Shown here: positions 33,559-43,003 of the stretch, piece after piece | Position numbering within the stretch: the first letter of the stretch is position 1 | Layout: each line of letters opens with the position of its first letter | Assembly (NCBI RefSeq): GCF_014207445.1 | Contig: NZ_JACHEM010000016.1 | Coordinates: 1-64,000, forward strand | Origin: Streptomyces candidus | GTDB taxonomy: Bacteria > Actinomycetota > Actinomycetes > Streptomycetales > Streptomycetaceae | DNA length: 64,000 nucleotides | Direction: 5' to 3' | Translations under genes and position numbers: made by a program | The notes under the pieces: generated by a model | The model's input: only the letters and a program-made list of their open reading frames with translations | Told to the model about the DNA's origin: nothing | Databases searched by the model: none

Positions 33559-36500
33559 TCAGCCGGAGAAGTCGATGTGCGCGAGCCTGAGCGGGCCGCG
33601 CATTTCCACCCGCAGGTCGCGGACGCCCTCGGCCTCCACCCGGGTGCGCAGGGTGGTGTAGTCGTAAGGTCCCGCCGTGGGCGGGACGTCGACGGTGACG
33701 GGAACCGCCCCCGGGCCGGGCGCCCAGAGGGTGACGGTTCCGCTCCCTGCCACGGTCAGCGTCGCGTCCAGTACGGGAAGCCGGCCGAAGTCGCAGTCGC
33801 GGTAGAGAAGTTCGCCGGACGCGGCGTCGTCGGCCGGGTCCGCGGGCGAGACGCAGTCGCCGCGCGTTCTCGTGCGGTCCAGGATGACGGTGGCGACGCA
33901 CTCGTCGTAGTCGACGGCCTCGATGCCACGCTCCAGAACCGGACGCGGGCCCTCGTGTGTTCCTTCGACGCGCAGCGGCACGGACTGGCGCAGGTCGGTG
34001 CAGGACGCTCCGGCCAGGAACTCGTACACGCCCGGTTCAAGCGTCCAGCGGTGGTGCGCCACGCTCCAGAATTCGAGGACGGACAGCGGGAGCTCGAACG
34101 TCAGGCGGCGTGAGTCACCGGGCGCCAGGCGCAGCCTGCGGTGCCCGGCCAGTTCACGCAGGGGGCGCACGGTGACAGGCGCGGCGGCCCGTACGTACAG
34201 CTGGGCCACCTCGTCGGACTCCGTGGCTCCGGTGTTGGTGACCGTGAACGCCACCCGCAGCCGCAGCGGGCCGTCGGCGTCCTGGCTGCGCTCGACGGTC
34301 ATGTCCGAGTAGTCGAACGTGGTGTACGACAGGCCGTGGCCGAACGGGTAGAGCGGCGCACCGTCGAAGTAGAGGTAGGTCTGCCGGCTGCCGATGATGT
34401 CGTAGTCGTACAGGTCGGCGAGGTCGCCGTCGGAGGCGTACCAGGTCTGGGGCAGCCGTCCCGCCGGGGAGATGTCGCCGGCGAGGATGCGGGCGAGTGC
34501 CGTGCCCGCGGCCTGGCCGCCGTGTGCGGTCCACAGGACGGCGGGCAGTTCGGCGGCCGCTTCGGGCAGGGAGTACGGGTAGGAGGAGACCAGCACGAGG
34601 ACGGTGCGGGGGTTGGCGGCGTGGGCCGCGCGCCAGATCCGGTGCTGGGACTCGGGCAGGCCGAGGGTGGTGCGGTCCTCGGTCTCGCGGCCGTTGATGT
34701 GCGGGTCGTTGCCGAGGAGGACGACAACCACGTCGGCCTCGGAGGCCGCGCGGGCCACCTCGTCCGCGCCGTGTTCGACGGTCTCCACGGTGAAGACCGT
34801 GCCCGTGGCCGGTGCGGCATCGGCCCCCGTGGCCCGTCCACCGGTGGCGTCGTTGTGCTGGTCGCTGTCCGAACCGGTGGCTTCGCCGGCCGGGCCGGTG
34901 GCCGTGCCCGGGTCCGGTGGGCCGTTTTCGCCCGGAGGTTTTTCGTCCGCGACGGCAACCTTGACGCCGTCGGCGGCGACAACGACATGACCTCCCGTTC
35001 CGAGGTGCCGAAGGAGGTGACCGCCCACGTGCCCCTCACCAACGACGTCCGTGCCGCTTCCCCCGGTCCGGTGTACGAGACGGAATGTCTCCTGTACGAC
35101 CCACCCGCCGGGCTGTTCCGCGGAGGCGCGCACGAAGCCGTCGTCGGCGACCGACAGATAGCGGCCGTCCGCAGCGCGCAGGGTGAGGACACCGTTGCCC
35201 CAGTCGGAGAGGGTGAACACGGTGTTCGGGTCGTCGGCGTCGTCCGTCACGGTCAGTGGCGGCAGATCCGTACGGCCTGCCAGCAGGGCGGGGTCCAGGG
35301 AGCCTGCCGCCCCGAGCGGCCCGTCGCCCCGCGCGTCGCCGCTGTCGGGCGCCCGCAGCAGCCCGTCGGCACATCGCAGCCGGACCCGGTCCGCGCCTTC
35401 GGCGCAGGTCACCTGCCCCGCACCGAAGCGCTCCCGCAGTCCGTCGAGCGGGGTGCTCCGGTGCAGCAACGCGCCGCTGTACCAGTCGAGTTTGCACTCG
35501 TCGGCCAGTGGGCCCACGACTGCGAGCCGCAGGCGGGGCACGGTCGCCGGGTCGAGCGGCAGCACGCCGTCGTTCTTGAGGAGGACAGCCGCCTGCTCGG
35601 CGGCCTCCAGGGCGAGCGCCCGGTGTTCGTCGGTGTCGAAGGCCCCGGCGCGCAAGGCGTCGTCCGCTCCTGTGCCGTCTCTCTCCGGTTCCGGGTCGAA
35701 TTCGCCCAGCGCGAGTCGGAGATGGAGGTGCCTTCGTGCCGCGGCGTCGATGTCCTCCTGGTCGACAAGGCCGCGCCGCAGCGCACCCTGCAGGCGGGCG
35801 AGGATCACCGTGGAGTCGGTCCCGTGGTCCGTAAAGCTGTCGACACCTGCGCGCAGGGACGCGGCCGTCGCTTCCTCGTGGGTGTCGAAGTAGTGCTCGC
35901 AGTCGACGAGGTTGCTGGGTGCGCCCGCGTCGGAGCACACGAGGAGCGGCTGGTCGGTCCAGATGCGCAGGTGCTCGCGCAGGTACGGGGAGACGTGGTT
36001 GGGGCGGCCGTTGACCAGGTTGTACGCGGGCATGACACCGGCCACCGCGCCCGCTTCGACGGCGCCCCTGAAAGCGCGCAGGTCGTACTCGTGCAGAACG
36101 CGCGGGCTGACCGAGGCGGACGAAGTCGCCCTGTTGGTCTCGTTGTTGTGGGCCAGCCAGTGCTTGAGGACAGGGGCGGTGCGCCAGCGGTGCGGGTGGT
36201 CGCCGCGCAGCCCTCGGGTGTAGGCGACGGCGATGGCAGTGGTCAGCGTGGGGTCCTCGGAGTAGCCCTCCTCGCCGCGCCCCCACAGGGGGTTGCGCAG
36301 CAGGTTGACCGTGGGGGCCCAGACGTTGAGGCCGACCCGGCCGTCCTTGGCGTGCATGGCTCGGATCTCGGCGGCGACGGCCCGGCCGACGCGGCGCACG
36401 AGTTCGGGGTTCCAGGTGGCGCCGAGGCCTACGGCCTGCGGGAAGACGGTGGCGGGTCCCATCCAGGCGACGCCGTGCAGGGCTTCCTGTCCGGTGCGGA

Positions 36501-36639
36501 ACGCCGCGACGCCCTCGTGTGCCACGGCCGGCGCGAACTGGTGGAGCAGCGCGACCCGTTCGCCGGGCGTCAGCCGTGCGAGGAGGTCTTCGACGCGCTC
36601 GGCGTCGGACAGCCGGGGATCACGGAAATCAGGTGTCAC
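33559..36639 (-). CDS. GH3 beta-glycosidase with inserted beta domain and CBM6-like tail
   Basis: GTG 36639 follows AGGGGG and gives about 1026 residues without a signal peptide. The GH3 N-domain contains RVGLNVWAPTVNLLRNPLWGRGEEGYSEDP, LKHWLAHNNETNR and the nucleophile region LLVCSDAGAPSNL. After AAVLLKNDGVLPLD, an insertion of about 200 residues resembles a fascin or trefoil-like repeat domain (TLSDWGNGVLTLRAADGRYLSV) followed by a disordered Gly/Asp-rich linker. The C-terminal GH3 domain (LPQTWYASDGDL, YPFGHGLSYTTF), a fibronectin-like domain and a CBM6-like sandwich end the protein. It probably removes xylosyl, glucosyl or arabinosyl residues in the cytoplasm. Confidence 0.88.
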   Translation of the reverse strand: MTPDFRDPRLSDAERVEDLLARLTPGERVALLHQFAPAVAHEGVAAFRTGQEALHGVAWMGPATVFPQAVGLGATWNPELVRRVGRAVAAEIRAMHAKDGRVGLNVWAPTVNLLRNPLWGRGEEGYSEDPTLTTAIAVAYTRGLRGDHPHRWRTAPVLKHWLAHNNETNRATSSASVSPRVLHEYDLRAFRGAVEAGAVAGVMPAYNLVNGRPNHVSPYLREHLRIWTDQPLLVCSDAGAPSNLVDCEHYFDTHEEATAASLRAGVDSFTDHGTDSTVILARLQGALRRGLVDQEDIDAAARRHLHLRLALGEFDPEPERDGTGADDALRAGAFDTDEHRALALEAAEQAAVLLKNDGVLPLDPATVPRLRLAVVGPLADECKLDWYSGALLHRSTPLDGLRERFGAGQVTCAEGADRVRLRCADGLLRAPDSGDARGDGPLGAAGSLDPALLAGRTDLPPLTVTDDADDPNTVFTLSDWGNGVLTLRAADGRYLSVADDGFVRASAEQPGGWVVQETFRLVHRTGGSGTDVVGEGHVGGHLLRHLGTGGHVVVAADGVKVAVADEKPPGENGPPDPGTATGPAGEATGSDSDQHNDATGGRATGADAAPATGTVFTVETVEHGADEVARAASEADVVVVLLGNDPHINGRETEDRTTLGLPESQHRIWRAAHAANPRTVLVLVSSYPYSLPEAAAELPAVLWTAHGGQAAGTALARILAGDISPAGRLPQTWYASDGDLADLYDYDIIGSRQTYLYFDGAPLYPFGHGLSYTTFDYSDMTVERSQDADGPLRLRVAFTVTNTGATESDEVAQLYVRAAAPVTVRPLRELAGHRRLRLAPGDSRRLTFELPLSVLEFWSVAHHRWTLEPGVYEFLAGASCTDLRQSVPLRVEGTHEGPRPVLERGIEAVDYDECVATVILDRTRTRGDCVSPADPADDAASGELLYRDCDFGRLPVLDATLTVAGSGTVTLWAPGPGAVPVTVDVPPTAGPYDYTTLRTRVEAEGVRDLRVEMRGPLRLAHIDFSG

Positions 36640-36731
36640 GAACGGTTCCCCCTGCGGACGTACGAACGTCGGGTCGTGCCCGGGAGCATGCGTCGGCACC
36701 CAGGTCGACACCTGCACCGGGCAGGGATTTT

Positions 36732-36745
36732 TCGAAGCGCTTCGA
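36732..36745. promoter_or_regulatory. LacI operator before GH3 gene
   Basis: The 14-bp perfect palindrome TCGAAGCGCTTCGA lies 93 bases upstream of the GH3 start. The same 14 bases recur at 36902-36915 and 44134-44147. Confidence 0.85.
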
Positions 36746-36901
36746 TGCTGGTGCGCACCCGGGTCCACTGTCAAGACATCCCGCCCCTCCAAGTCCTACT
36801 GGCAAGGCAGCCGTTGGCCGTCGCCACAGAATTACCGCCGTCAGGAATCTTGCACACGACCCTTGTGCGGCCGTATACCGTGACCTAGCCTCGCAGCAGA
36901 T

Positions 36902-36915
36902 TCGAAGCGCTTCGA
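36902..36915. promoter_or_regulatory. LacI operator before importer/GH42 operon
   Basis: TCGAAGCGCTTCGA is identical to the GH3 and LacI-gene sites and lies 67 bases upstream of the binding-protein start. The two sites 170 bp apart in the divergent region (36640-36982) could allow looping or shared repression. Confidence 0.85.
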
Positions 36916-36982
36916 CGCCGGGTGCGGCCTTCTTCCGCCGCCGACCACCGGGCGTCCTGGTGCGCCACGAAGGGTTGACGCA

Positions 36983-38710
36983 ATGACGCCGAACACCTCC
37001 CCCGCCCCGAGAGTCCCGGACGCCCCTGCGGCACCGGAGGCCACAGGGTCACCGAGGAGGAGAACCTTCCTCTCCTCCTCGGCTCTCGCCGCCGTCGCGG
37101 TCGCCGGCGGACTCCCGCTCCTCTCCGCCTGCAACAACGCGAAGGACGGAAAGAGAGAGGAGGGCGCCACCACCGGTAAGAACGCCAAGGCCCTGCTCCC
37201 CACCTACGTGGCGCTGAACCTGGTGGCCCCGGACATCCCGTCCAAGAACGGCTCGCCGGTCGGTTTCACCCAGTCGATTCCCAGCTCGGCCCTCAAGACG
37301 GCCGTGCCGGAGAAGCTCGGCAAGGGCAGCACGTTCAAGATCATGGCCCCGTTCTGGGGGTCCCCGCCCGCCGCCGACAACCCGTACTACCGGGCCGTGA
37401 ACGAGGCCGCCGGAGTGCGGGCCGTCTTCCAGAACCAGGACGGCAACGTCTACGCGGACAAGCTCGGCGCCGTCCTGGCCTCCAGCACCATCCCCGACGT
37501 CGTGGTGATCCCGGCCTGGAACCTGACCGGCAAGATACCCACCGCCGTCAACGCCAAGTTCGAGGACCTCGGTCCGTACCTCTCCGGCGACAAGGTGAAG
37601 AAGTACCCCAACCTCGCGGCGGTTCCCACCGACGCCTGGCAGCGGTCCATCTTCGGCGGGGTGCTGCGCGGCGTCCCGATGCCCGCGTCGAACGTCATCA
37701 ATATCGTGCCGTACTACCGCAAGGACATCTTCGACGCCAAGGGGTACCAACTACCGGAGAGTGCCGACGAGTTCCTGTCCTTCGCCAAGGACATCACCGC
37801 CGCGAAGTCCAAGGTGTGGGCCTGCGACGACATGAAGTGGGCTTCGTTCTCCATCTTCGGCGTCCTGTCGGGCGGCGACAAGGCGCTGATGTGGGACATG
37901 GTGGACGGGAAGCTGGTCCACCGGGTGGAGACGCCGCAGTTCCTGGAAGCCCTGGAGTGGACGCGCAAGCTGTACGCCTCCGGGGTGGTCCACCCGGACG
38001 CACGGGTGAAGAACCAGGGCGACGCGGGCAACCGGTTCACCGCGGGCCAGTCGCTGATCTACACCCAGGACATCTCGCACTGGTACGCGAAGACCGCCGA
38101 ACAGCGCCTGCAAAACCCGGAGTTCGCCATGGGCGCCATGGACTACTTCCACCACGACGGCGGGGACCCGAAGCTTTACGCGGTGCAGCCCGCGAGCATC
38201 TGGACCTTCATCCGCAAGGGCGCACCGAAGGCGATGGTCGAGGACTTCCTGGCGCTGGCCAACTTCTGTGCCTCGCCCTACGGCAGCAAGGAGCGCCGGC
38301 TCACCGAGTACGGTGTCGAGGGAGTCCACTACACGCTCACCAAGGGCGAGGCAGTCAAGACCGAGAAGGGAAACCTGGAGGTCAACGGCGCCTTCGACTA
38401 CACCGGCGACCCCGCCGTGTTCATCGCCCATCCCGACCTGCCGGAAGTCGCCAAGGGCCAGCTCGAATGGCTGCAGCGGATGGGTTCCTTCACCAGGAAG
38501 AGCGCGTTCTACGGGTTGACCGTCACCGAGCCGAACCGCTGGGCCACCCTCGACGCCGACTTCGAAACCCTGGAGGACGACGTCGTGCGCGGTCGCCGCA
38601 AGGTCGCCGACATGCAACAGGCCGTCGCCGACTGGAAGAGCAAGGGCGGCGACAAACTCCGCGACTGGTACCGCAAGCTGCTCGACGACACGGGGGCTGC
38701 AAGGGGCTGA
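36983..38710 (+). CDS. extracellular sugar-binding lipoprotein (LplA-like, CUT1)
   Basis: The 575-residue precursor has a Tat-like run RRRTFLSSSALAAVAV and lipobox LLSAC. The mature part contains IMAPFWGSPPAADNPYYRAVNEAAGV, VVVIPAWNLTGKIPTAVNAKFEDL and FFHHDG-type segments of family 1 binding proteins. These large binders typically serve oligosaccharides from plant polymers, such as LplA of Bacillus. It heads a four-gene operon with two permeases and GH42, under a LacI operator. Confidence 0.9.
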   Translation: MTPNTSPAPRVPDAPAAPEATGSPRRRTFLSSSALAAVAVAGGLPLLSACNNAKDGKREEGATTGKNAKALLPTYVALNLVAPDIPSKNGSPVGFTQSIPSSALKTAVPEKLGKGSTFKIMAPFWGSPPAADNPYYRAVNEAAGVRAVFQNQDGNVYADKLGAVLASSTIPDVVVIPAWNLTGKIPTAVNAKFEDLGPYLSGDKVKKYPNLAAVPTDAWQRSIFGGVLRGVPMPASNVINIVPYYRKDIFDAKGYQLPESADEFLSFAKDITAAKSKVWACDDMKWASFSIFGVLSGGDKALMWDMVDGKLVHRVETPQFLEALEWTRKLYASGVVHPDARVKNQGDAGNRFTAGQSLIYTQDISHWYAKTAEQRLQNPEFAMGAMDYFHHDGGDPKLYAVQPASIWTFIRKGAPKAMVEDFLALANFCASPYGSKERRLTEYGVEGVHYTLTKGEAVKTEKGNLEVNGAFDYTGDPAVFIAHPDLPEVAKGQLEWLQRMGSFTRKSAFYGLTVTEPNRWATLDADFETLEDDVVRGRRKVADMQQAVADWKSKGGDKLRDWYRKLLDDTGAARG

Positions 38711-38775
38711 CCGCACGCCGACCGCCCCGGCCCGCCCGACGTATCCCCGCAAGGCCCCCGCAAGGAGAGAAACCC

Positions 38776-39825
38776 GTGTCACACAGCACGGTGCCGGAGA
38801 CGCCGCCGGCCACCTCGGGCGCGGATCCGGCGAAGCATCCCGCCCCGCCCCCACCGCAGCCCACCGGCGAATCCCCCGCGCCGCCCCCCGCTGTCCGCCG
38901 CCCCTCCCTGCGGGAGCGGCTGCGGCGCGACCGGGTCATGCTGCTGATGGTGACGCCCGCGGTGCTGCTCGTCGGCGTCTTCCAGTACATCCCCGTCCTC
39001 GGTAACGTCGTCGCCTTCCAGGACTACGACCCGTACCTCAGCGACAACGGCTTCGCCGCGATGCTGGAGAGCCCGTGGGTCGGGTTCGAACAGTTCGAGC
39101 GGATCTTCGCGGACTCGGCCTTCTGGGACGCGGCGAAGAACACCCTGGTGCTGTTCTTCCTCCAGCTGGTGCTGTTCTTCCCCATACCGATCCTGCTCGC
39201 CCTGCTCATCAACAGTGTGGTGCGCCCCCGGGTGCGCGCGGTCGCCCAAGCCGTCCTGTATTTGCCGCACTTCTTCTCCTGGGTGCTGGTCATCAGCGTC
39301 TTCCAGCAGATATTCGGCGGCGCGGGCATCATCGCGCAGACCCTGCGCCAGCACGGCGTCGAGGGCTTCGACCTGATGACCGACCCCGGGATTTTCAAGT
39401 TCCTGGTGACCGCCGAGGGCGTATGGAAGGACGCGGGCTGGGGAATCATCGTCTTCCTCGCCGCGCTCGCCTCCGTCCCTCCCGACCTGTACGAGGCATC
39501 CGCGATGGACGGGGCGAACCGCTGGCGGCGCATGTGGCACGTCACCCTGCCCGCACTGCGTCCCGTGATCGCGCTGCTCCTCGTCCTGCGGGTGGGCGAC
39601 GCGCTCAGCGTCGGCTTCGAGCAACTGCTGCTCCAGCGGGACGCGGTGGGGCCGGAGGCCGCCGAAGTGCTCGACACGTACGTCTGGTGGAACGGCGTAC
39701 GCAACCAGGACTTCGGTTACGCGGCCGCCGCCGGCCTCATCAAGGGCATCGTCGGCATCGGGCTGGTCCTCACCGCGAACAAGGTGGCCCACCTCATGGG
39801 CGAGCAGGGGGTGTACAAGAAGTGA
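38776..39825 (+). CDS. sugar ABC permease (LplB-like, CUT1)
   Basis: GTG 38776 follows AAGGAGAG. The 349-residue protein has a Pro-rich cytoplasmic leader of 50 residues and six membrane helices. The BPD inner-membrane signature EASAMDGANRWRRMWHVTLPALRP is present. The QYIPVLGNVVAFQDYDPY start and YLPHFFSWVLVISVFQQIF are features of LplB/YteP permeases. It pairs with the next gene. Confidence 0.92.
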   Translation: MSHSTVPETPPATSGADPAKHPAPPPPQPTGESPAPPPAVRRPSLRERLRRDRVMLLMVTPAVLLVGVFQYIPVLGNVVAFQDYDPYLSDNGFAAMLESPWVGFEQFERIFADSAFWDAAKNTLVLFFLQLVLFFPIPILLALLINSVVRPRVRAVAQAVLYLPHFFSWVLVISVFQQIFGGAGIIAQTLRQHGVEGFDLMTDPGIFKFLVTAEGVWKDAGWGIIVFLAALASVPPDLYEASAMDGANRWRRMWHVTLPALRPVIALLLVLRVGDALSVGFEQLLLQRDAVGPEAAEVLDTYVWWNGVRNQDFGYAAAAGLIKGIVGIGLVLTANKVAHLMGEQGVYKK

Positions 39826-40796
39826 GCACCACCGAACGCGCCACCCCGCCGGACTCCGTACGGACGGCTCCCGGCGCCCCGGTACGCGCCGCACGCCACC
39901 CCTGGTCGGCGCCGCCGCGCCCCGTCTGGGAGGAGCCTCCCGCCGGGACCGGGCTCGCGGCGAAGGCCGTCGTCCTGACGGCGGCCTGCCTCGCGGTCCT
40001 GTTCCCGCTGTGGATCGTGGTCGTCACCAGCCTGTCCTCGATGAAGACCATCACCGAGGCGGGTGGGCTGGTGGTCGTTCCCCGCGACCTGACCTTCATC
40101 GCGTACCAGGAGCTGCTGAGCGGCGGCCAGGTCCAGCGGGCCGCCCTGGTCAGCCTGGGGATCACGGTCGTGGGCACGCTGTTCTCGATGACGGTGTCCG
40201 TGCTGTGCGCGTACGGGCTGTCGCGGCCCGGGTCGCTCGCCCACCGGTGGGTACTGGCGATGCTCCTGGCCACGATGTTCTTCGGGGCCGGACTGATCCC
40301 GACGTACCTGCTCGTGCAGGCGCTCGGCCTGACCGATTCGTACCTCTCGCTGATCCTTCCCAGCGCGGTCAGCATCTTCAACATCCTGGTACTGCGGGCC
40401 TTCTTCATGAACATCTCGACCGAACTCATCGACAGCGCCCGCATCGACGGCGCGGGCGACCTGAGGATCCTCTGGAAGATCGTGATGCCGTTGTCCCGGG
40501 CGGTGATCGCGGTGATCGCCCTGTTCTACGCGGTCGGGTACTGGAGCGCCTGGTTCAACGCGTCGCTCTATCTGTCCGACCAGTCGATGATGCCGCTCCA
40601 GAACGTCATGATCCAGATCGTCCAGAAGCAGGAGCCGCCCACCGGGCTCGGTCAGGCGATCAAGACCAATCAGCTCTCGCCGCTGTCCGTGCAGATGGCC
40701 GTCATGATGCTGGCCCTGGTGCCGGTCGCGGTGATCTCACCCTTCGTCCAGAAGCATTTCAGAAAGGGCATGCTCACCGGCGCGGTCAAGGGCTGA
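39822..40796 (+). CDS. sugar ABC permease (LplC/YtcP-like, CUT1)
   Basis: GTG 39822 overlaps the preceding stop (GTGA). The 324-residue protein has six membrane helices and the coupling loop DSARIDGAGDLRILWKIVMPLSRAV. The stretch SLSSMKTITEAGGLVVVPRDLTF is typical of YtcP-type partners. No ATPase gene accompanies the pair, so a shared ATPase (MsiK type) encoded elsewhere is expected. Confidence 0.92.
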   Translation: MSTTERATPPDSVRTAPGAPVRAARHPWSAPPRPVWEEPPAGTGLAAKAVVLTAACLAVLFPLWIVVVTSLSSMKTITEAGGLVVVPRDLTFIAYQELLSGGQVQRAALVSLGITVVGTLFSMTVSVLCAYGLSRPGSLAHRWVLAMLLATMFFGAGLIPTYLLVQALGLTDSYLSLILPSAVSIFNILVLRAFFMNISTELIDSARIDGAGDLRILWKIVMPLSRAVIAVIALFYAVGYWSAWFNASLYLSDQSMMPLQNVMIQIVQKQEPPTGLGQAIKTNQLSPLSVQMAVMMLALVPVAVISPFVQKHFRKGMLTGAVKG

Positions 40797-40844
40797 GGGG
40801 TCGGCACGCCGGGCTCCTCCCGCGGGGCCTCGTATGCCCTGCCT

Positions 40845-40905
40845 CGTCTCGCGCGTCTCGTATCCCACGTCTGGTATCTCGTATCTCGTATCTCGTTCGG
40901 AGCGC
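40845..40905. repeat. degenerate TATCTCG repeat tract
   Basis: Between the permease stop and the GH42 start there are about six copies of a 7-9 base unit: GTCTCG, GTATCCC, GTCTG, GTATCTC, GTATCTC, GTATCTC. The last three are exact. The tract ends at CGTTCGGAGCG, which supplies the GH42 ribosome site. Confidence 0.7.
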
Positions 40906-40911
40906 TCTCTG

Positions 40912-42906
40912 ATGCCCACCCTCCACGACGCGACCCGCGGCCGGATCCTCTTCGGCGGCGACTACAACCCAGAGCAGTGGCCCGAGGAGACCTGGGCCGA
41001 GGACGTCCGGTTGATGAAGAACGCCGGGGTCAACTCGGTCACCGTCGGAGTGTTCTCCTGGGCGCGCATCGAGCCCCGCCCCGGTGTCAGAGAATTCGAC
41101 TGGCTCGACCGGCTGCTGGAACTGCTGCACGCGAGCGGCATCGGCGTCGTCCTGTCCACCCCGACCTCCACCCCGCCTCCGTGGATGGGCACCCGGCACC
41201 CCGAAACCCTTCCGCGGGACGAGAACGGCGAGGTCGTCTGGTGGGGCTCGCGTCAGCAGTTCTGCCCCAGCTCACCGACGTACCGGCACTACGCGGCAGC
41301 CCTCACCGAAGACCTGGCCGCCCGGTACGGCGGCCACCCGGCGCTCACCATGTGGCACATCAACAACGAGTACTGCACGCACTGCTGGTGCGACACCACC
41401 GCCCAGCACTTCCGGCTGTGGCTGCACGACCGCCACGGCTCCCTCGACGCCCTCAACTCGGCCTGGGGTACCGCCTTCTGGAGCCAGCGCTACGACTCGT
41501 GGGACGAGGTGATTCCGCCGCGCCGCGCCCAGTACCTCAGGAACCCGGGCCAGACCCTCGATTTCAAACGGTTCACCTCCGACGCGCTGCTGGAGTGCTA
41601 CACCGCCGAACGCGACATCGTGGCCCGCCACTCCCCCCGCCTGCCGGTCACCACCAACTTCATGTCGCTGTGGACCGGCCAGGACGGCTGGAAGTGGGCC
41701 GCCCACGAGGACGTCGTGTCCGTGGACATCTACCCCGACACCAAGGACCCGCTGGGCGGCCAGTACAACGCGATGATCGGCGACCTGACCCGTTCCCAGG
41801 CGCGCGGTGGCCCCTGGATGGTCATGGAGCAGGCGGCGGGCGCGGTCAAGAGCGGGGGCGTCAGCCGACCCAAACCCCGCGGTCTGAACCGGCTCTGGTC
41901 CCTCCAGTCCGTAGCCCACGGTGCGGACGCCGTCTGCTACTTCCAGTGGCGGCAGTCCCGCCAGGGGGCGGAGAAGTTCCACTCCGGGATGCTCGGCCAC
42001 GCCGGGGAAGCGGGCCGTTCGTACCACGAGGTACTGCACATCGGCGCCGATCTCGCGGTACTGGCACCCGAGGTGACGGGCACTCAGGTGCGGTCGGAGA
42101 TCGCGATTCTGCACGACTGGAACTCCTGGTGGGCCGACCAGCAGGACGGCCGTCTCTCCGACCACCTCGACTACACCGACGTGCTACGGGCCTGGCACCG
42201 CGCCCTGTGGGAGGCCGGACACACCCCGTCCTTCGCCCACCCCGAGCACGACCTCAGGAGCTACCGCCTCGTCGTCGTCCCCCACCTCTACCTGCTCACG
42301 GACTCCGCGGTCGAGAATCTCCTGGCGTACGTACAGGGCGGCGGAACGCTGGTCTGCGGCTTCATGACCGGCGTCGCCGACGAGATGGACCGGGTGCGCG
42401 AGGGCGGCATGGACGCACGGCTGCGGGAGCTGTTCGGCCTCGCCACCGTGCACGAGTGGTGGCCGCTGGAGACCGGCGAGAGCGTCGGCTGCGACGGATT
42501 CCTGGGCACGGTGTGGTCCGAGGAGGTCGAACTCGCGCTGACCGCGGGCCGCCCCGAGGCCGAAACCGTCGCCTCCTATCGCGGTGGCGAACTCGACGGC
42601 CTGCCCGCCGTCACCCGCAACGGTCGCGCCTGGTACCTCTCCACCCTCCCGGAACCGACAGCGCTGCGACCGCTGCTGGCGCGGATCGCCGACAGCGCGG
42701 GCGTCGTCCCTGCCTTGGAAGGGCTGCCGACGGGAGTGGAGGCGGTGCGCCGAGGCGACCTCCTCTTCCTGCTCAACCACGGGCTGCTCCCGGCCACCGT
42801 CACCGTCCCCGGGACCCACCACGACCTGTTGCTGGCGGGTGCGGAGGTGCAGGGCACGCTCACGCTGGAGCGGCACGGGGTGGCGGTGCTGCGGTCGGCG
42901 GCGTAG
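40912..42906 (+). CDS. beta-galactosidase (GH42)
   Basis: The 664-residue cytoplasmic enzyme begins ILFGGDYNPEQWPEETWAEDVRLM, the usual GH42 start. The acid/base Glu is in MWHINNEYCTHCWCD (about residue 158), whose Cys cluster plus the preceding cysteine binds zinc in many family members. The nucleophile Glu is in WMVMEQAAGAV (about 305). The A, B and C domains follow. It is last in the LacI-controlled importer operon and would split beta-galactosides derived from galactan or arabinogalactan side chains, like YesZ or GanA of Bacillus. Confidence 0.93.
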   Translation: MPTLHDATRGRILFGGDYNPEQWPEETWAEDVRLMKNAGVNSVTVGVFSWARIEPRPGVREFDWLDRLLELLHASGIGVVLSTPTSTPPPWMGTRHPETLPRDENGEVVWWGSRQQFCPSSPTYRHYAAALTEDLAARYGGHPALTMWHINNEYCTHCWCDTTAQHFRLWLHDRHGSLDALNSAWGTAFWSQRYDSWDEVIPPRRAQYLRNPGQTLDFKRFTSDALLECYTAERDIVARHSPRLPVTTNFMSLWTGQDGWKWAAHEDVVSVDIYPDTKDPLGGQYNAMIGDLTRSQARGGPWMVMEQAAGAVKSGGVSRPKPRGLNRLWSLQSVAHGADAVCYFQWRQSRQGAEKFHSGMLGHAGEAGRSYHEVLHIGADLAVLAPEVTGTQVRSEIAILHDWNSWWADQQDGRLSDHLDYTDVLRAWHRALWEAGHTPSFAHPEHDLRSYRLVVVPHLYLLTDSAVENLLAYVQGGGTLVCGFMTGVADEMDRVREGGMDARLRELFGLATVHEWWPLETGESVGCDGFLGTVWSEEVELALTAGRPEAETVASYRGGELDGLPAVTRNGRAWYLSTLPEPTALRPLLARIADSAGVVPALEGLPTGVEAVRRGDLLFLLNHGLLPATVTVPGTHHDLLLAGAEVQGTLTLERHGVAVLRSAA

Positions 42907-43003
42907 GGGACCAGGGTCCACCGGTCATGTTCCGGCCGGTCAGGGTCCGTGTGCACGTCCGTGCGAATCACTACGCGACGGCCGGCTTCGCCTCCCGTGC
43001 CTA

